A stretch of 17,670 bases of DNA from an uncultured Clostridium sp. GTDB lineage: Bacteria; Bacillota; Clostridia; Christensenellales; Borkfalkiaceae. Numbering within the stretch: position 1 is the stretch's first letter; each line of letters begins with the position of its first letter. The DNA lies in contig USMU01000037.1 of NCBI GenBank assembly GCA_900555925.1, forward strand, positions 1 to 17,670, given 5' to 3'. This document shows positions 1 through 7,582 of this stretch, piece after piece. The notes under the pieces are model-generated. The model did not search any database, had not been told where the DNA came from, and worked only from the letters and a program-made list of their open reading frames with translations. Both the position numbers and the translations under genes were made by a program.

Positions 1-60
1 AAAAGTTATCCACAAAAGTTATTCACATTGTGGATAAAGTTATCCTCATGCTGTGGACAA
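1..60. other. DnaA-box cluster, candidate part of oriC
   Basis: Five DnaA-box-like 9-mers lie within 60 bases. TTATCCACA at 6-14 and TTATTCACA at 19-27 are on the plus strand. TGTGGATAA at 29-37 is a perfect box on the minus strand. TTATCCTCA at 40-48 and TGTGGACAA at 52-60 are one-mismatch copies. Such density is typical of replication origins or DnaA-titration sites, and rsmG is a frequent origin neighbour in bacteria. The window edge cuts the element, so an AT-rich unwinding region and dnaA itself cannot be checked. Confidence 0.75.
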
Positions 61-121
61 GCGGGAAAAAAGAGAGGAAGCGTTTTTTTGAAAGAATGGA
101 GGAAAATTTTTCCGATAACGC

Positions 122-150
122 TTGAATTTTGATTTCAGGTATGTTATAAT
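122..150 (+). promoter_or_regulatory. Promoter of rsmG (sigma-A type, extended -10)
   Basis: The -35 box is TTGAAT (122-127), the spacer is 17 bases, and the -10 box is TATAAT (145-150) with an upstream TG (142-143). Transcription should start near 157-158, only a few bases before the ATG at 161, so the mRNA would be leaderless or nearly so. The TTG at 122 could be read as an upstream start codon, but it is better explained as the -35 box. Confidence 0.7.
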
Positions 151-160
151 AAAAAACGAA

Positions 161-856
161 ATGGATATAGAAAAGATTTTACAGGCAAATCAAGCGTTGA
201 TTTCCGGCGAAAAACGTGCAAAATTCGAGCAATTTCGTTCTTTATTGCTGGAATATAATCAAAAATACAACCTGACGTCCATTACGGACGAGCGGGATGT
301 TTTTTACAAGCATTTTCTGGACAGCAGTGCGGGAACGGGACTTTTCCAAGAGGGCGCTTCCGTCGCGGAGGTCGGTTCGGGGGCGGGATTTCCGTCCGTG
401 GTTTTGAAGCTGCTCAGAGAGGATTTATCCTTTACTTTATTGGAAAGCGTGGGGAAAAAGTGCGAGTTTTTGCGCGTCGTTGTGGATAACCTCGGCTTGA
501 CAAGAATGAATATTGTGAATATTCGCGCGGAGGACGCCGCAAAAGAGGAAAAATATCGGGAAAAGTTCGATTTCGCCGTCGCGAGAGCCGTGGCCAGAAT
601 GAATACTTTGAGCGAATATTGCCTTCCGCTCGTCAGGACGGGCGGGGCGTTCGTAGCGTATAAGAGCGGGGATACGGAAGAAATCTCCGAAGCGGAAAGC
701 GCCTATAAAATTTTAGGGGGGAGGAAAAGGGACGTATTTGTCTATTCGTTGCCTGAAAATTACGGGGAAAGGAGTTTGGCGGTGATCGAAAAGGTACGGC
801 CGACGCCCGCGAAATATCCCAGAGGCAACGGAAAAGAGAGAAAAAGTCCCCTGTAA
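161..856 (+). CDS. rsmG: 16S rRNA (guanine(527)-N7)-methyltransferase RsmG
   Basis: RsmG (GidB) transfers a methyl group from S-adenosylmethionine to N7 of G527 in 16S rRNA, in the cytoplasm. The 231-residue product has the family's N-terminal NLTSIT segment (37-42), the SAM-binding loop VGSGAGFPSV (71-80), LLESVGKK (94-100) with the acidic ribose-binding Glu95, and ARAVA (141-145). Length is close to the usual 230-240. I chose ATG 161 over the upstream TTG at 122 because the latter coincides with a -35 box and would add 13 residues not typical of the family. No Shine-Dalgarno sequence precedes the ATG, consistent with a near-leaderless transcript. A DnaA-box cluster lies about 100 bases upstream, and the next gene follows after 6 bases, so the two probably share a transcript. 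Confidence 0.95.
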   Translation: MDIEKILQANQALISGEKRAKFEQFRSLLLEYNQKYNLTSITDERDVFYKHFLDSSAGTGLFQEGASVAEVGSGAGFPSVVLKLLREDLSFTLLESVGKKCEFLRVVVDNLGLTRMNIVNIRAEDAAKEEKYREKFDFAVARAVARMNTLSEYCLPLVRTGGAFVAYKSGDTEEISEAESAYKILGGRKRDVFVYSLPENYGERSLAVIEKVRPTPAKYPRGNGKERKSPL

Positions 857-862
857 GAAAAA

Positions 863-1366
863 ATGAAAGAAGAATCGAGCGCGTTTTGCGCGGAAAGGTG
901 CGAAAAAGTCTCGGGATTTTCTTCGTGTGCCTTTACGGGGCACAGAAGTCTGGGGCGGGATTTTGACAGGGAAAAGCTCAAAAGGACGATTCGGGAAAGA
1001 ATTCTCGACGGGGTGAAGGTGTTCTATTGCGGCATGGCGGTGGGATTCGACCTCGCCGCCGCGGAATGCGTCGTGGAATTAAAGAGCGAATTCCCTTCCG
1101 TCGTCCTCGTCGCCTGTATCCCCTGTATCGGTCAGGAAAAGTTTTTCGGGGAAAGGGATAAAAGGAGGTATGAAAGGCTCGTCGGGGCCGCCGACGTCAA
1201 AGTCATTCTTTCCGATAAATATTATTCCGGCTGTATGCTCAGAAGAAACGAGTATATGGAGGAAAAAGCGGATATTTTGATCTGCTATTGCCGCAAATCC
1301 ACGGGCGGAACCGCGTTTACCGTGGAACTTTTCAAAAGAAAAAACAAAAAAATTTTCAGCGTCTGA
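863..1366 (+). CDS. DUF1273 / SLOG-superfamily protein (YpsA-like)
   Basis: A 167-residue cytoplasmic protein with the hallmarks of DUF1273, a Rossmann-like family in the SLOG (nucleotide or nucleotide-derivative binding) superfamily: TGHR at 25-28, GMAVGFD at 57-63 followed by LAAAE, a CIPCIGQ stretch near 85-91, RRNEYM at 127-132 and GGTAFTV at 148-154. The conserved glycines and the TGHR/RNEYM motifs probably line a ligand pocket. The exact ligand and role are unknown even for studied members such as Bacillus YpsA. The gene begins 6 bases after rsmG and has no convincing Shine-Dalgarno site, so it is probably translated from the rsmG message. The N-terminal 20 residues, rich in Glu, Cys and Ser, lie outside the domain; the true start could be slightly different. 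Confidence 0.8.
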   Translation: MKEESSAFCAERCEKVSGFSSCAFTGHRSLGRDFDREKLKRTIRERILDGVKVFYCGMAVGFDLAAAECVVELKSEFPSVVLVACIPCIGQEKFFGERDKRRYERLVGAADVKVILSDKYYSGCMLRRNEYMEEKADILICYCRKSTGGTAFTVELFKRKNKKIFSV

Positions 1367-1380
1367 AACGCACGTTTTTT
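1359..1380 (+). terminator. Possible weak terminator after the DUF1273 gene
   Basis: A 4-bp stem GCGT (1359-1362) / ACGC (1368-1371) overlaps the stop codon and is followed after three bases by six T (1375-1380). The short stem makes this a weak call. Confidence 0.3.
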
Positions 1381-1401
1381 CCCTTATCTCTCATAAGATG
1401 A

Positions 1402-2076
<675 letters not shown>

Positions 2077-2099
2077 ACGAAAAAATCCAAATATAAAGA

Positions 2100-2155
2100 G
2101 GGCAGGGGATTCGATATGCCGAATCCCCTGCCCCTTTTGTTCTTTATTTTTTTTT
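2100..2155 (+). terminator. Strong intrinsic terminator between convergent genes
   Basis: A perfect 14-bp stem (2100-2113 with 2120-2133, GGGCAGGGGATTCG on the left arm) closes a 6-base loop and is followed by a T-rich run to 2155. On the minus strand a less regular T-rich stretch follows, so it may also stop ricT transcription. A second hairpin (CTGC, CGCCGT / ACGGCG, GCAG) lies at 2161-2185, next to the ricT stop codon. Confidence 0.9.
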
Positions 2156-2205
2156 GTCCACTGCTCGCCGTAAACGGCGGGGCAGGTATGAGACGAGAAA
2201 CAATA

Positions 2206-3069
2206 TCATTCGGAAAGCTCTTCCGTTTCTTCCCTTTCGGGTTCTTTTTCCTGCGCTTTTTTGAAACGGATTTCCTCCGCGGGAAAATCCTTATAGATAA
2301 GCCCGCCATTGTGGTCGTCGATTTTGACTTTGACCGTCATTTTCAGCATATTGACCGAAACGACCGTCCCTTTTCCGTCGGGCGTTCCCACCTCCGCGCC
2401 GAGCTTGGGAACTTTTTTATACGCTTCCGCATAGTAATCGCTCTCGTAGCTTAAACAGCACATGAGCCTGCCGCAGAGCCCGCTGATTTTGCCGGGGTTC
2501 AGAGAAAGACCCTGCGTTTTCGCCATTTTGATGCTCACCTTCTTAAATTCCGGCATGTTCCCCGCGCAGCAGCACACCCGCCCGCAGGGCGCGATTCCGC
2601 CGAGATATTTCGTTTCGTCCCGCGTGCCGACCTGACGGAGTTCGATTCGGATATGAAATACGGAAGCGAGGTCTTTGACCAGCTCGCGAAAGTCTACCCG
2701 CCCCGAAGAAGTGAAATAAAAGACGATTTTCGTGCCGTCGAACGTGTATTCGCAGTCGATGAGCTTCATGTCCAATTCGTGCTTCGCGATTTTCTCTTTG
2801 CAGATGCTCATCGCCTGCGGCTTTTTCGCTTCGCAGGAAGCGTAAAAATCTTTGTCGCGCTGGGTCGCGATTCTCACGATGGATTTCAGGGGCGGGACGA
2901 TTTCACTGTCCTCCACTTCCCGTTCGGGATAGGCCACCCAGGCAAATTCCAGACCCCGCGCCGTCTCGACCACCACGGGCATGTTCCGTTCGTATACGTC
3001 TCCCGGTCGGGGAGAAAAATAATACAGCTTTCCGCCGTTTTTGAATTTGATTACCACTACTTTTGTCAT
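2206..3069 (-). CDS. ricT: PSP1-domain protein RicT (YaaT)
   Basis: PSP1-family protein of 287 residues. In Bacillus, RicT works with RicA and RicF in a complex carrying [4Fe-4S] clusters that assists RNase Y in mRNA maturation and affects sporulation and competence. The sequence shows the diagnostic cysteine motifs CGRVCCCAGNM (162-172) and SGLCGRLMCCLSYE (196-209), giving seven candidate cluster ligands: Cys162, 166, 167, 168, 199, 204 and 205. The last 20 residues are very acidic, a variable tail. AAGGAAG stands 4 bases before the ATG. It follows holB with an 86-base gap, matching the Bacillus tmk-yaaQ-yaaR-holB-yaaT order without yaaQ and yaaR. RicA and RicF are not in this window. Confidence 0.92.
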   Translation of the reverse strand: MTKVVVIKFKNGGKLYYFSPRPGDVYERNMPVVVETARGLEFAWVAYPEREVEDSEIVPPLKSIVRIATQRDKDFYASCEAKKPQAMSICKEKIAKHELDMKLIDCEYTFDGTKIVFYFTSSGRVDFRELVKDLASVFHIRIELRQVGTRDETKYLGGIAPCGRVCCCAGNMPEFKKVSIKMAKTQGLSLNPGKISGLCGRLMCCLSYESDYYAEAYKKVPKLGAEVGTPDGKGTVVSVNMLKMTVKVKIDDHNGGLIYKDFPAEEIRFKKAQEKEPEREETEELSE

Positions 3070-3100
3070 ATATCTTCCTTATGTGCCTTACGGGACATTT

Positions 3101-3122
3101 TGCCGCATTCTTTGAAGCGGCA
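3101..3122 (-). other. Hairpin between holB and ricT
   Basis: TGCCGC (3101-3106) pairs with GCGGCA (3117-3122); an inner TTC/GAA pair extends the stem with one bulged base. No T run follows on the minus strand, so it is more likely an mRNA processing or stabilising structure than a terminator. Confidence 0.5.
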
Positions 3123-3155
3123 CAAATATTACGCCCTTCAAAAAATCCCGCAAGG

Positions 3156-4160
3156 TCAACGATTGTTCTGTTCTATGATTTTCGCCATGCAGATTTCCAA
3201 ACATTGGGGAAATACCGCGTTGAAACGGATTTGCTTCTCCGCTTCGCTCAGCGCCTCCTGCGCCGTGATGAGCGCCGTCAATCTATAATAATCACTTATA
3301 CTTTTTAATCTGCCCAGCTCCGATTTCAGCATGAGATAATTTTCCGCGCGGTTCTTTCCCGTCTTATCCGAGGGCGCCACGCCGTTTATTTTTGAGGTCT
3401 TTAAGAGGAGCGCGTCGCGGAAAATCAGTCGGAGCAAGGAGACGAGCTCCTTTTTATATTTGGTCTCTCCCACCCGCTTTACGATGGAAGGGAGGCGGAA
3501 AGGGTCCGTCTCTGCCAGCTCGAAGGCGTCTAAAACGAGCTGTTTATAATATCCGCCCTCCAAAATATTCTGCGCCGCTCCCACGCTTCCGCCCGACGCG
3601 GCCGCGCAGAGCCCCGTTTCGCTCTCCTTGCCGGGATAAAGGCGATTTAAGCAGGCCGTGACTTCCTTTTGCGTAAACGGGGGAATTTCCAGCTTTTCCG
3701 TCCGCGAAAGAATCGTCGGAAGCACGGAAAACGATACGGTCGCTCCGAGAAGAAAATACACTCCTTCGGGCGGCTCTTCCAAAAGTTTCAGAAGTTTGTT
3801 CTGCGCCTGCGTCGTCGCTTCGGCAAAATCGCCCGCGACGAAAAGTTTTTTATTCCCTTCGACCGGCTTCAACGCGCTCTCTTCGAGGATCCGCTCCGCA
3901 TCCTCCACCGAAAATTTTTTCCCCGATTCGGGAAAAAACATACAATCGGAAAAGTTCTCTTCGTCTATCAGTCTGGAAATCCGTTCCGCGTCCGCTCCTT
4001 CTCCGTCCGCACCGAAAAAAATCTTTGAAAATTCTTTCAGCGCCGTTTTCAGATTCCTCGCATCGTCGAAGATGAGAAGATAAGCATGGTTTAATCTGCC
4101 TTCCGTCCGTTCCGCTTTCAGAAGCGTACAGGCATGAGTCGATTGCAATAATTGACGCAT
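3156..4160 (-). CDS. holB: DNA polymerase III subunit delta' (clamp loader)
   Basis: HolB is the stator subunit of the clamp loader that places the beta clamp on primed DNA. The 334-residue product carries LLKLLEEPP (123-131), the family's best-known signature, and SRT (152-154), the equivalent of the SRC/SRT finger motif. A Walker A motif is absent, as expected for delta' and unlike DnaX. Context agrees: tmk lies upstream and ricT downstream, as in Bacillus. The start at 4160 has GAGGAAA upstream, and a good promoter sits about 45 bases further up, so holB-ricT can be transcribed independently of tmk. Confidence 0.92.
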   Translation of the reverse strand: MRQLLQSTHACTLLKAERTEGRLNHAYLLIFDDARNLKTALKEFSKIFFGADGEGADAERISRLIDEENFSDCMFFPESGKKFSVEDAERILEESALKPVEGNKKLFVAGDFAEATTQAQNKLLKLLEEPPEGVYFLLGATVSFSVLPTILSRTEKLEIPPFTQKEVTACLNRLYPGKESETGLCAAASGGSVGAAQNILEGGYYKQLVLDAFELAETDPFRLPSIVKRVGETKYKKELVSLLRLIFRDALLLKTSKINGVAPSDKTGKNRAENYLMLKSELGRLKSISDYYRLTALITAQEALSEAEKQIRFNAVFPQCLEICMAKIIEQNNR

Positions 4161-4204
4161 TTTCTCTTTCCTCGCTTTGATTTTTTTCGGACTGTTTCGA
4201 TACC

Positions 4205-4233
4205 ATTATATCACAAATCGCAAAAAACTGCAA
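4205..4233 (-). promoter_or_regulatory. Promoter of holB-ricT
   Basis: Read on the minus strand: -35 TTGCAG (4228-4233), 17-base spacer, -10 TATAAT (4205-4210) preceded by TGA, an extended -10. The expected start is near 4198, giving a leader of about 38 bases. Confidence 0.65.
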
Positions 4234-4244
4234 GTACAAAAAAT

Positions 4245-4272
4245 AAAAAAGAGAAAAAGTGCGCTCTTTTTT
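4245..4272 (-). terminator. Possible AT-rich terminator after tmk
   Basis: On the minus strand AAAAAAGAG pairs with CTCTTTTTT around a short loop, and the T run continues into further T-rich sequence. The stem is almost all A-T, so termination strength is uncertain. Confidence 0.35.
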
Positions 4273-4339
4273 GAAAGATTTTTGATATAATAAAGGGGCA
4301 GGGTTGAGATGAAACAGAATTATTTCACAAAAATTTCCT

Positions 4340-4975
4340 TTACAGACAACATTTTTCTTTCAGCGCGGAGAGGATTTCTTCAAATACCTCGTTCGGCGTT
4401 TTTCTTCCGTCTACCGCCCGTATTCTGTCGGGATATTCTTTTAAGAGTTTTTTATATCCTTCATAGACCCGCGCATGGAATTTTGCTCCCGCCTGTTCCA
4501 TGCGGTCGTTTTCGTCGGCGCCGTGTTTTCTCGAAAAGGCTTCTTCCGGGGAAAGGTCTATAAAAATCGTGAGGTCGGGCAGATAGTTTTTGACGGCGTA
4601 CGAGTTGATGTCCGCGATAAAATCAAAACCCAATCCCCGCGCATAGGCCTGATAGGCGAAGGAAGAATCGATATACCGATCGCAAATGACGATTTTTCCT
4701 TCCTTCAACGCGGGCTCCACCCGATCGTGAATGTGCTGCACCCGCGCGGCTGCATATAAAAGTGCCTCGCATTCGTCCGTCATTTCTCCGTTCCTTCCGT
4801 CCAAAATAATCTCGCGGATACATTCCGAAATTTTCCCTCCGCCCGGCTCTCTCGTGAAAATATGCGGAATTTTGTTCGCGGAAAGATAGTCCGCAAACAT
4901 TTTCAGCTGCGTGGATTTTCCGCACCCGTCACAGCCTTCAAACGTGATGAATTTTCCTCGAATATAATTTTTCAT
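4340..4975 (-). CDS. tmk: Thymidylate kinase
   Basis: Tmk phosphorylates dTMP to dTDP with ATP, an essential step of dTTP synthesis. The 211-residue protein has the P-loop GCDGCGKST (14-22), TREPGG near 41-46 for nucleotide contact, and the DRYIDSSFAYQ segment in the middle, the family's DRY/H motif. A LID region with RKHGADENDR follows. Length is standard. AAGGA stands about 9 bases before the ATG. It lies 57 bases downstream of the decarboxylase gene, as tmk follows yaaO in Bacillus, so the two are probably co-transcribed. Confidence 0.95.
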   Translation of the reverse strand: MKNYIRGKFITFEGCDGCGKSTQLKMFADYLSANKIPHIFTREPGGGKISECIREIILDGRNGEMTDECEALLYAAARVQHIHDRVEPALKEGKIVICDRYIDSSFAYQAYARGLGFDFIADINSYAVKNYLPDLTIFIDLSPEEAFSRKHGADENDRMEQAGAKFHARVYEGYKKLLKEYPDRIRAVDGRKTPNEVFEEILSALKEKCCL

Positions 4976-5032
4976 ATAAGCAATCCTTATATCATGTAGT
5001 TATGAATATGCAAATATTCAGTCGGTAGTTAG

Positions 5033-6358
5033 TTAGTCGATCGGCTTATCGGGATTTTCGGCGAATACGCAGATTTTTCCGTCTTGCAACCCGAAAACGT
5101 TATCGGCGGTTTTGAGGAGCCGGATTTTTTCCGCTGCGATTTTTTCGTTCGTAAACAGCAGCGGCATGCACGGCGGAAACAATCCGCACGCGCGAGCGCA
5201 AATCCTCCCCTCCGCTCTTTCGAGTTCCACCCATTCCGTCTGAAAGGACGGGGCGGACAGGCGGGGCGGAGGTACGGGCGACGTCGGGGCCGAAAATCCC
5301 GCGGGATTTTTACGTGAATCGGAGAGGGGAAAAAGGCGGAAACAGTCTTTCAAATATTTGCAAAGAAGGGAAAAGTCTCTGATTTTCGTGGCGGGGGAAA
5401 GATAGAACATCAGAATGTTTCCGTCGCAGAATTCCGCGTAGACGCCCTTTTTTTCCAAATATTTTTCGACAAGGAAAGACGATTCTCCGAAACGCACGCA
5501 AAGTTTTGTCCAATCTCCGCCGAAATAGATTCGGGAAGGATTTGACCGAATAAATCGAAGCACTTCCCTTTCGAGTTTCGGATTTTCCCGATATTTTACC
5601 GCGTATTCCACCGATGCCATGATCGGATAGGAGGGACTCGTCGTCCGAAAAATGTCCACCGCCTCTTTCAAATCTTCCGCCTGTTTCAAAGTCCTCGCCG
5701 AAACGACGGCTCCCTGCGTCAAAGCCGGCAGGCTCTTATGTACTCCGTCTACCCAAAAATCCGCGTATGCGCCCGCATAGAGCTCTTTTTGCCTTCTGAG
5801 ATGCCCCCCGTGCGCGCCGTCTATGAGAAGAAGTTTTTTCTCCCTGTCGCAAAGCTCCCTTAAAAAAACAAGCTCCGCAATGTTCCCGTAATAGTCGGGT
5901 GACGTCAGAAGAAGCGCCTCCGCCTGCTTCAATTTTTTTTCAATCTCTTCCCTGCATGGCTGTAACGGGATTCCTTCCGAACAGGGTATCTCTAAAAATA
6001 CAGGTTTTATATTTAGAATTAAACAACCGTTTAAGACACTTTTATGGGCCGAGCGCGGCAGGGCGAGAGAGGTTATTTTGCTCGCTTTCAGCATGGAAAA
6101 TATGCCCGACGTGCTCCCGTCGGTGAGAATGAAGCTCGCCGAGGAATGAAGGAGCGCGGAAATATCTCTTTCGGCTTCCGCGATGACTCCTTTCGGGCAG
6201 GAAAGGTTATCCGAGTAGGATAATTCCGTGATGTCCCAATCTCCCGCTTTATGGCCGGGCGTATGAAAGGAAACATGCTTCTTTTTCGCGTGCGCGCGCA
6301 GCATGTTGTAAATTTTACAGCTCTTTAAGGTCCGTTTGTCGCAAAAAATTTTTTTCAT
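5033..6358 (-). CDS. Orn/Lys/Arg decarboxylase-family PLP enzyme (YaaO-like)
   Basis: A 441-residue fold-type I PLP enzyme of the basic amino acid decarboxylase family, which makes agmatine, cadaverine or putrescine. Visible marks are HTPGHK (32-37), TDGSTSG (79-85), a LLIDGAHGGH stretch with Asp180 expected to contact the PLP pyridine nitrogen, and GVHKSLPALTQG in which Lys208 should form the Schiff base. The C-terminal GLFPPCMPLLF matches the family's PPGIPL segment with Cys replacing Gly. It is a little shorter than usual (about 480) and lacks an N-terminal wing domain. The substrate cannot be read from sequence. The ATG at 6358 has no Shine-Dalgarno sequence, and ATG 6304 is an alternative, but homologues generally begin before the CKIYNML segment. 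A terminator hairpin lies only about 32 bases upstream. Confidence 0.88.
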   Translation of the reverse strand: MKKIFCDKRTLKSCKIYNMLRAHAKKKHVSFHTPGHKAGDWDITELSYSDNLSCPKGVIAEAERDISALLHSSASFILTDGSTSGIFSMLKASKITSLALPRSAHKSVLNGCLILNIKPVFLEIPCSEGIPLQPCREEIEKKLKQAEALLLTSPDYYGNIAELVFLRELCDREKKLLLIDGAHGGHLRRQKELYAGAYADFWVDGVHKSLPALTQGAVVSARTLKQAEDLKEAVDIFRTTSPSYPIMASVEYAVKYRENPKLEREVLRFIRSNPSRIYFGGDWTKLCVRFGESSFLVEKYLEKKGVYAEFCDGNILMFYLSPATKIRDFSLLCKYLKDCFRLFPLSDSRKNPAGFSAPTSPVPPPRLSAPSFQTEWVELERAEGRICARACGLFPPCMPLLFTNEKIAAEKIRLLKTADNVFGLQDGKICVFAENPDKPID

Positions 6359-6380
6359 GGCAGGAAATCGGGAAAAGGGG

Positions 6381-6415
6381 AAAACTCAAAAAACGGGAGG
6401 TTTACTCTCCCGTTT
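6381..6415 (-). terminator. Intrinsic terminator overlapping the stop codon of the 6402-7379 gene
   Basis: A 9-bp stem AAACGGGAG/CTCCCGTTT (6391-6399 with 6407-6415) closes a 7-base loop that contains the stop codon. On the minus strand it is followed by TTTTTTGAGTTTT. It sits directly upstream of the decarboxylase start. Confidence 0.8.
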
Positions 6416-7379
6416 TCAAATTCGTTTGAATGAGATAATTGACGAAGGAAAGTCCCTCCCAGCGGTTATAATCCGAGGCCGCATCGCCGAAATCGAATAA
6501 AACAAGGTTGACGTTTTCCGCCGTGGGAACCTTCTTTTCCTCCTCCGTCTCTTCGTCTTTGACCGTCTTATAATAATATACGTCGTTTTTGAGGTCTTCC
6601 ATTCGTTCGTCGGGACAGAGATTGATGCTGAATTTTCCCGTTATTGGTTCCGAATTTTGAAAATACAGCGTCGTTTCCTGCAATTCGACGACGCCCGCTT
6701 CGAGATAACCGTTAAAATCGATGAAAGCCTGACGATAACCTTCGATTCGCGCAAGCTCCTTCGCAATTCCTTCGCGGATTTCCGATTCTTTCTTGAATCT
6801 CTTGTCCTTTGTCTGCTTGATACGGGCACGGAAATCCGTTTCGATTTTCTGTTTGTCCGCTTCGCCCTTCGCATAATCGCCGCCGTAATAACCGTTGAGA
6901 TATTCTTCCATCTCTTCGAGATAAACGTCCATCTCGGCCGCTATATTATAATAACCGTAAAGGAATTGTTGAAGATAGGTGGGGTGGAAAGCGTTTCCTT
7001 CCGTATTTGCATACTCTGTATCGGGATTTTCGACGTTCGCCGCAAACAGCGCGTCTCCTTCGCCCACCGAAAGCCGCGTTTGAAGGAGCGTTTCGCTGTA
7101 ATTTTGGCCCGTCGTGATGTCCGTCGCGCTGATTTCTAAAATTTCATAGGAAAAAACTCCCTTCTCCTTTAATGTGGACGAATACGAATTGAAACGGCTG
7201 TTCGCGCTCGTTCCCGTGTAATTGAATATCGTAAAATTCTGCGCGTTCGTCACCCGCGTCGCCGTCATGGTGAAAATAAGGCTCCACAATACTATCATGG
7301 CGACCGCTACGAGAATGATTTTTATCCAATCATAGGACAAAAGAATATTCAGACGTTTTTTTGTTATCTTTGCATCCAT
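6402..7379 (-). CDS. Membrane-anchored protein of unknown function
   Basis: I do not recognise this family. The 325-residue product has a basic N-terminus (residues 4-9), one strong hydrophobic segment at about 20-38, and then a long hydrophilic part, so it is probably anchored with its bulk outside the cell. Residues 145-225 are rich in Glu, Lys, Arg and Tyr and look largely helical, possibly coiled-coil, after a tyrosine-rich stretch (LYGYYNIAAEMDVYLEEM). The C-terminal 100 residues look beta-rich. No catalytic motif or lipobox is visible. AGGAG is well placed before the ATG. It stands alone: an AT-rich 203-base spacer precedes it and a terminator overlaps its stop. Its position between lysS and the decarboxylase gives no clear functional hint. 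Confidence 0.8.
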   Translation of the reverse strand: MDAKITKKRLNILLSYDWIKIILVAVAMIVLWSLIFTMTATRVTNAQNFTIFNYTGTSANSRFNSYSSTLKEKGVFSYEILEISATDITTGQNYSETLLQTRLSVGEGDALFAANVENPDTEYANTEGNAFHPTYLQQFLYGYYNIAAEMDVYLEEMEEYLNGYYGGDYAKGEADKQKIETDFRARIKQTKDKRFKKESEIREGIAKELARIEGYRQAFIDFNGYLEAGVVELQETTLYFQNSEPITGKFSINLCPDERMEDLKNDVYYYKTVKDEETEEEKKVPTAENVNLVLFDFGDAASDYNRWEGLSFVNYLIQTNLKTGE

Positions 7380-7582
7380 AAACGCTCCTATTAGAGACCG
7401 AGTGCAGTATATCTATATTCTATTAAATTTGTGTGTGCGAAACATGTCCGTATTGTGTATTTTTCTTAAATAATAAAAATGTGAATAAAAGTATAATAAT
7501 TTAATAAATAAGACTACCGTATATCAAATTAAAGAAAAATATTTTTGAATAATTCTATAAAATTTCACGGATAGGGTAAGAA
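7380..7582. other. AT-rich intergenic spacer
   Basis: This stretch between the lysS stop codon and the 6402-7379 gene is markedly richer in A+T than the rest of the window. It must hold the promoter of the membrane-protein gene, but only loose -10-like sequences are visible on the minus strand (for instance TATACT near 7410), without a convincing -35. I see no clear lysS terminator hairpin and no gene. Confidence 0.4.

Noticed and set aside
122..160. TTG start that would lengthen RsmG by 13 residues
   Set aside because: The TTG is part of a good -35 box and the extra residues overlap the -10; the ATG at 161 fits the family.
4283..4563. TGATATAAT on the plus strand followed by an 84-codon frame antisense to tmk
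   Set aside because: No -35 box at proper spacing, and the frame is the reverse of the conserved tmk sequence.
4976..4990. ATAAG-CTTAT inverted repeat before tmk resembling one at 11686-11700
   Set aside because: The two 15-mers differ by one base in opposite orientation, but both are AT-rich and one contains the tmk ribosome site, so chance is likely.
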